A stretch of DNA of 17,485 nucleotides from UBA11524 sp964464815 (GTDB lineage: Bacteria; Bacillota; Clostridia; Christensenellales; Aristaeellaceae). A program made the translations under genes and the position numbers. The notes below the pieces were generated by a model that made no database searches, was not told where the DNA came from, and was given only the letters and a program-made list of their open reading frames with translations. Each line of letters opens with the position of its first letter. Positions within the stretch are counted from its first letter, which is position 1. Below are positions 13,780-17,485 of the stretch, in pieces. The stretch covers positions 1-17,485 of the forward strand of contig CAYXHF010000044.1 in NCBI GenBank assembly GCA_964464815.1, read 5' to 3'.

Positions 13780-14145
13780 TCACAGGAACAGCATCAGCAC
13801 AACCGACCACCATACAAGCAGTAGCCCCATGCACAGCATCGCCGCGCTTTGCAGCGCTTCTTTTTTCGTCAGCAGCGTACCATCATGCTTTGACCACGCA
13901 ACCTGCAAGCTCCGCGACAGCATGCGATTGGCATGTGGCAGCTGACAACGAACCTTCTCCGTTTCGCCTTCCAGGCGGAGCAGCGCCATATCCTCGCCTT
14001 CCACTTGGCGCACAATCGCCGTGCGCCAGGGCAAGCATTTGCGCATGCGGAACACCTTCCACACGCCATGCGCACCCATGCACGCCAGCCATAGGCCAAT
14101 GCAGCCACTCACACAGAGCAGTCCCCACAAAATCACGGTCGGCAT
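13780..14145 (-). CDS. Small two-helix membrane protein of unknown function
   Basis: A 121-residue protein I do not recognise. Residues about 4-28 (VILWGLLCVSGCIGLWLACM...) and 99-121 (LCMGLLLVWWSVVLMLFL) are hydrophobic and should span the membrane. They flank a 70-residue polar middle with many Arg and Lys that may form a small beta domain (TAIVRQVEGEDMALLRLEGE). The layout recalls DUF3592-type proteins, but this is only a resemblance. It has a good ribosome site, GGAGAGGAG about 9 nt before ATG, and begins 31 bp after gatB, so it is the last gene of the gat operon. Codon use and a clean stop favour a real gene; function open. Confidence 0.7.
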   Translation of the reverse strand: MPTVILWGLLCVSGCIGLWLACMGAHGVWKVFRMRKCLPWRTAIVRQVEGEDMALLRLEGETEKVRCQLPHANRMLSRSLQVAWSKHDGTLLTKKEALQSAAMLCMGLLLVWWSVVLMLFL

Positions 14146-14176
14146 CGTTGATTCTCCTCTCCGGCCAATGGCCTTG

Positions 14177-15631
14177 TCACACGCTTGCGGCCTGTTCCAG
14201 TGCCTTTTCCATCAGGCGCTGCAATACAGCCGGATTCGCCTTGCCACGGGAGCAGCCCATTGCCACACCCATCAACGCGTTTTTCAGCGTCTGCTTGCCC
14301 TTCAAATACCCCTGCACCATTTCCGGATGCATGTCGATTGCCTGCTGGACAAAGCCAGCCAGCACATGTTCATCGCTGATTTGCTTCAAGTCCATGCGCG
14401 TCACGTATGCCTCCGGGGCTTCCGGTTCTTCCCACAGGGCCGCAACGGCCTTGCGCGCCGTGCCGACGCTGATGACACCCGCATCGGTCATATCAGCCAG
14501 CTTTGCCAGCGCGTGCGGCGGAATCGGAATGGTGGCCTCCTCGCCCTCCATCAGGCGGAAAACCTCTGAAATCATCAGGTTTGCCAGCGTCTTGGCCGTG
14601 CCAGGCGCAGCAACAGCCGCTGCCGCCGTCTCGAAATACTCCGCGATGGCCTTGGTGGATACCAGCTGCTCTGCGGCATAGGCGGTCAGGTCATATTGCT
14701 GCATGTGCGCCTGCTTGCGCGCATCCGGCAGCACTGGCAATTCGTCGCGCCAGCGCTCAATCTGGTTATCCGTCAGCACAATGGGCGCCAAGTCCGGTTC
14801 AGGGAAATAGCGGTAGTCATTGGCGTTTTCCTTGCGCCGCATGGAGAAGGTCTTGCCACTGGCCTGATCGAATCGGCGCGTCTCCTGCACGATTGCCTCG
14901 CCGTGCCTGACCGCCTCCACCTGGCGCAGGTATTCCTCCTCAATGGCGCGCTGCACCGATTGGAAGGAGTTCAGGTTCTTCATTTCCGTGCGCGTGCCAA
15001 ACGGCTCGCCGCGCTTGTGGATGGACAGATTCACGTCACAGCGCAGCGATCCTTCCTGCATGCGGCAATCGCTCACGCCCGTGTAGGCAATCACGGCCTT
15101 CAGCTTGCGCAGATACGCCACCGCCTCCTGCGGCGTGCGCATATCCGGCTCGGAGACGATTTCAATCAGCGGCACACCGCAGCGGTTGCAGTCAATCATC
15201 GTCCCCTTTTGCGCGTCATGCACCAGCTTCCCGGCGTCCTCCTCGATGTGGATGCGGGTGATACCAATGCGCTTCGGGCCTTGCTCCGTCTCAATCATCA
15301 AATGACCATTCAGGCACAGGGGCAGGTCGAACTGGCTAATCTGGTACGCCTTGGGCAAGTCCGGATAGAAGTAATTCTTCCTGTCCTGCTTGGAGTACTT
15401 CGCAATCGTGCAGCCCGTCGCCAGACCGGCCAGCGCCGCCGCATGCACCACTTCCCGGTTAAGCACCGGCAGCGTCCCCGGAAAGCCCATGCAGACCGGA
15501 CAGCACTGGGTATTCGGCGGCGCGCCAAAGGTCGTGGGACACGCACAGAAGATTTTCGTGCGCGTTTTCAGCTCCACATGAACCTCCAGACCGACCACCA
15601 TCTCGTAGCCGTCCTTCGTCTTCCACGCCAT
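14177..15631 (-). CDS. gatB: Asp-tRNA(Asn)/Glu-tRNA(Gln) amidotransferase subunit B
   Basis: The 484-residue GatB subunit of the GatCAB amidotransferase. It binds mischarged Glu-tRNA(Gln) or Asp-tRNA(Asn), activates the side chain with ATP and receives ammonia from GatA. The N-terminal cradle domain opens with VVGLEVHVELKTRTKIFC (12-29) and has the cysteine cluster CAC...CCPVCMGFPG (29-31, 43-47) that can bind zinc. Middle motifs include DCNRCGVPLIEIVSEPD, RCDVNLSIH and TEMKNLNSF. The C-terminal YqeY-like tail domain runs to the end. Length matches the family. Start: ATG 15631 overlaps the gatA stop as TGATG, with GGGAGGTGA upstream. GTG at 15637 is too close to the ribosome site. Confidence 0.97.
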   Translation of the reverse strand: MAWKTKDGYEMVVGLEVHVELKTRTKIFCACPTTFGAPPNTQCCPVCMGFPGTLPVLNREVVHAAALAGLATGCTIAKYSKQDRKNYFYPDLPKAYQISQFDLPLCLNGHLMIETEQGPKRIGITRIHIEEDAGKLVHDAQKGTMIDCNRCGVPLIEIVSEPDMRTPQEAVAYLRKLKAVIAYTGVSDCRMQEGSLRCDVNLSIHKRGEPFGTRTEMKNLNSFQSVQRAIEEEYLRQVEAVRHGEAIVQETRRFDQASGKTFSMRRKENANDYRYFPEPDLAPIVLTDNQIERWRDELPVLPDARKQAHMQQYDLTAYAAEQLVSTKAIAEYFETAAAAVAAPGTAKTLANLMISEVFRLMEGEEATIPIPPHALAKLADMTDAGVISVGTARKAVAALWEEPEAPEAYVTRMDLKQISDEHVLAGFVQQAIDMHPEMVQGYLKGKQTLKNALMGVAMGCSRGKANPAVLQRLMEKALEQAASV

Positions 15632-17082
15632 CAGCACGTCACCTCCCTCGTCACCTGACCCTGCGCCGCCTCCAGCGCGTCGCCAATGCGGTACAGCAGC
15701 CCTTCGGAGAAGGCCGGGCCCATCAGCTGCACGCCAATCGGCAGACCGTCCGCATCCGTCCCGCAGGGCATCGACAGCGCCGGAATTCCCGCAATATTCA
15801 CAGGCACGGTATCCATATCGCCTCGATACAAGTCCAGCGGCGAGGTTTTTTCGCCCAAACGGTACGCCGTTGTCGGCGCAACCGGTCCAAGCAACGCGTC
15901 ATGCGTCGCCAGTACCGCCTGAAACTGACGAATCAGCACCGTGCGCACCTGTAGCGCCTTCTTATAATACGCATCGAAATAGCCCGCAGACAGCGTGTAC
16001 GTCCCCAGCAAAATCCGACGCTTCACTTCCTCGCCAAAGCCTTCGCTGCGGCTTTTTACGTACAGCTCCTCCAAATCCGCATATGACGCGGCACGATGCC
16101 CAAAGCGAATGCCGTCAAACCGCGCCAGATTCGAGCTTGCTTCGGCCGAGGAAATCACATAGTACGCCGCCAGTGCCGCCCGAAGCTCCGGAATGCTGAC
16201 CTCCTCCACCGTCGCACCCAGCCCTTCCAGACGCTTTGCCGCGCCCAGAACGGTCTCTGCCACCGCCTCAGAGACATCCATCATTTCCTTGACCAGACCG
16301 ATTTTCAGCCCCTTGACGCCCTGCCCCAGCTGTGCATCCAGCGGCGCATACGTCCGATTCACCGACGTCGTATCCCGTGCATCATGCCCCGCAATTGCCG
16401 ACAGCACGAGCGCATTATCTCCCACTGTCCGCGTCATCGGGCCAATCTGATCCAGCGACGAGGCAAACGCCACCAAGCCATGGCGGCTGACCATGCCATA
16501 CGTGGGCTTCATGCCCACCACACCGCAAAACGCCGCCGGCTGGCGAATCGATCCGCCCGTGTCACTTCCCAGCGCAAACGCCACCTCTCCGGCCGCTACG
16601 CATGCCGCCGAGCCGCCCGAGGAGCCACCGGGTACACGCGTCAAATCGTGCGGATTACACGTGGCAAAAAACGCGCTATGCTCCGTCGTCGAGCCCATGG
16701 CGAACTCATCCATATTCGTCTTGCCCAGCAGCACGCAGCCCGCCGCATGCAGCTTTTCCCACACCGCCGCAGAATACGGCGACACGAAATTCTCAAGCAT
16801 CCGCGACGCGCACGTCGTTTTGCCGCCAGCCACGCAGATATTATCCTTGAGCGCCACCGGCACGCCATGCAAGGGCGACAGCACCTCCCCAGCCTGCCGC
16901 ATGCGGTCACATGCATCAGCCTGCGCCAGCGCCTCCTCGCGATTCACGCTGATGTAAGCATGCACCTTGCCATCGACCGCATCAATCCGGTTCAGATACG
17001 CCTGTGTCACCTCCCGGGAGGTAAGCGTCCCGCGCCGCATTGCGTCGGATAGCGCCCGAATGCTCATTTGTGTGATTTCCAT
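15631..17082 (-). CDS. gatA: Asp-tRNA(Asn)/Glu-tRNA(Gln) amidotransferase subunit A
   Basis: The 483-residue GatA subunit, an amidase-signature enzyme that hydrolyses glutamine and passes ammonia to GatB. The Ser-cisSer-Lys triad is in place: Lys79 in VALKDNI, Ser154 in PGGSSGGSAA and Ser178 in GSDTGGSIRQPA. With this start the numbers coincide with the known Staphylococcus GatA triad (79, 154, 178), which strongly supports ATG 17082. ATG 17088 abuts the ribosome site AGAGGAGG directly, and the frame extending to 17172 runs into gatC. It lies 13 bp after gatC and overlaps gatB by one base, so the three subunits are made from one coupled message. Confidence 0.97.
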   Translation of the reverse strand: MEITQMSIRALSDAMRRGTLTSREVTQAYLNRIDAVDGKVHAYISVNREEALAQADACDRMRQAGEVLSPLHGVPVALKDNICVAGGKTTCASRMLENFVSPYSAAVWEKLHAAGCVLLGKTNMDEFAMGSTTEHSAFFATCNPHDLTRVPGGSSGGSAACVAAGEVAFALGSDTGGSIRQPAAFCGVVGMKPTYGMVSRHGLVAFASSLDQIGPMTRTVGDNALVLSAIAGHDARDTTSVNRTYAPLDAQLGQGVKGLKIGLVKEMMDVSEAVAETVLGAAKRLEGLGATVEEVSIPELRAALAAYYVISSAEASSNLARFDGIRFGHRAASYADLEELYVKSRSEGFGEEVKRRILLGTYTLSAGYFDAYYKKALQVRTVLIRQFQAVLATHDALLGPVAPTTAYRLGEKTSPLDLYRGDMDTVPVNIAGIPALSMPCGTDADGLPIGVQLMGPAFSEGLLYRIGDALEAAQGQVTREVTC

Positions 17083-17095
17083 GGCCATCCTCCTC

Positions 17096-17374
17096 TTACG
17101 CAAACGTCTGCGGCACGCTGATGCCGTCCTCAGTGCGTGACGGCGCGTTCTGTAATAGCAGCTCCCGGTCAAAGGGCTGCGCGGGCACGTCGTCCCGGAG
17201 AACGTTCTGCAACGGCAGCACGTGCGCCGTCATCGGCACCCCCTCCGTGTCCACCTGGGACAACTCCTGCGCGAACATGAGGAGCGTCTGTAGCTCCGCG
17301 CCCATTGTCTCTTCCTCCTGCTCCGTCAGCGCCAGCTTCGCCAGCGCCGCCGCCTGCCGCACGGACAGCTGCAT
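17096..17374 (-). CDS. gatC: Asp-tRNA(Asn)/Glu-tRNA(Gln) amidotransferase subunit C
   Basis: The 92-residue GatC subunit, a small belt protein that holds GatA and GatB together and helps form the ammonia channel. Family features are the helical opening QLSVRQAAALAKLALTEQEE, the central LQTLLMFAQELSQVDTEGV, and the extended tail VLPLQNVLRDDVP...LLQNAPSRTEDGISVPQTF. Start: ATG 17374 gives the normal length of about 95 and is preceded by GAAGAGGTG. In-frame ATGs at 17401, 17437 and 17449 would add 9, 21 or 25 atypical residues. It is the first gene of the gatCAB operon. The promoter must lie upstream near or beyond the window edge, since none is clear in 17375-17485. Confidence 0.94.
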   Translation of the reverse strand: MQLSVRQAAALAKLALTEQEEETMGAELQTLLMFAQELSQVDTEGVPMTAHVLPLQNVLRDDVPAQPFDRELLLQNAPSRTEDGISVPQTFA

Positions 17375-17485
17375 CCCCTGCACCTCTTCGCCATTTGCCA
17401 TGTTTGCCTTCCATCCCTTCTGTGTGTTCTCTAGCATACAATTCTCCATGCGGAGGGAAAAGTCCTGCTCACGGAGTGGGAAGGA

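Noticed and set aside
14696..17052. Large plus-strand frames opposite gatB and gatA
   Set aside because: Arg/His-rich shadows of the amidotransferase genes, without ribosome sites or recognisable motifs.
17375..17449. Longer GatC beginning at 17449
   Set aside because: The extra 25 residues are atypical for GatC, no ribosome site precedes 17449, and the length from 17374 is normal.

Overview
The window looks like a metagenome-assembled chromosome segment from a GC-rich member of the Clostridia (Bacillota), probably from a gut or other anaerobic habitat. This is inferred from HPr kinase, a zinc-type ROK glucokinase, TrmK, GatCAB, strong AGGAGG-like ribosome sites, frequent TTG/GTG starts and the gene order dgt-like - dnaG - rpoD - trmK - nif3-like - zinc-ribbon gene. 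I cannot name a genus. A run of exactly 100 Ns (13370-13469) shows that it is a scaffold.

Layout. The left edge (1-155, minus) is the tip of an RHS-repeat protein gene, cut by the window edge and broken on its N-terminal side. Next come a hairpin terminator and a minus-strand GH3 glycosidase (393-2483). Divergent from it are a Cof-type HAD phosphatase, hprK and a ROK sugar kinase (2677-5489, plus), closed by a strong terminator. The central block (5656-13306, plus) is the macromolecular-synthesis cluster: HD-domain dNTPase, DnaG primase, two complete primary sigma factor genes in tandem, TrmK, a Nif3-family protein and a coiled-coil/zinc-ribbon protein. It ends in a terminator that appears twice, once on each side of the N gap. 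After a pair of 82-bp REP-like repeats comes a convergent minus-strand operon, gatC-gatA-gatB plus a small two-helix membrane protein gene (17374 down to 13780).

How the genes work together. HPrK and the ROK kinase belong to sugar sensing and hexose phosphorylation, and the cytoplasmic GH3 enzyme would supply monosaccharides. The central cluster joins nucleotide-pool control, replication priming, housekeeping transcription and tRNA modification. GatCAB makes Gln-tRNA(Gln) and/or Asn-tRNA(Asn) by amidating mischarged tRNAs.

Most of the window is conserved core genome and I see no new defence or mobile system. The most unusual feature is the tandem pair of group-1 sigma factors. Both are intact and start with TTG. 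The first carries a three-residue insertion just before the core-binding segment of region 2, and synonymous divergence is uneven along the pair, which suggests partial gene conversion. The second point to know is a likely assembly artefact: identical 55-nt ends on both sides of the N gap.
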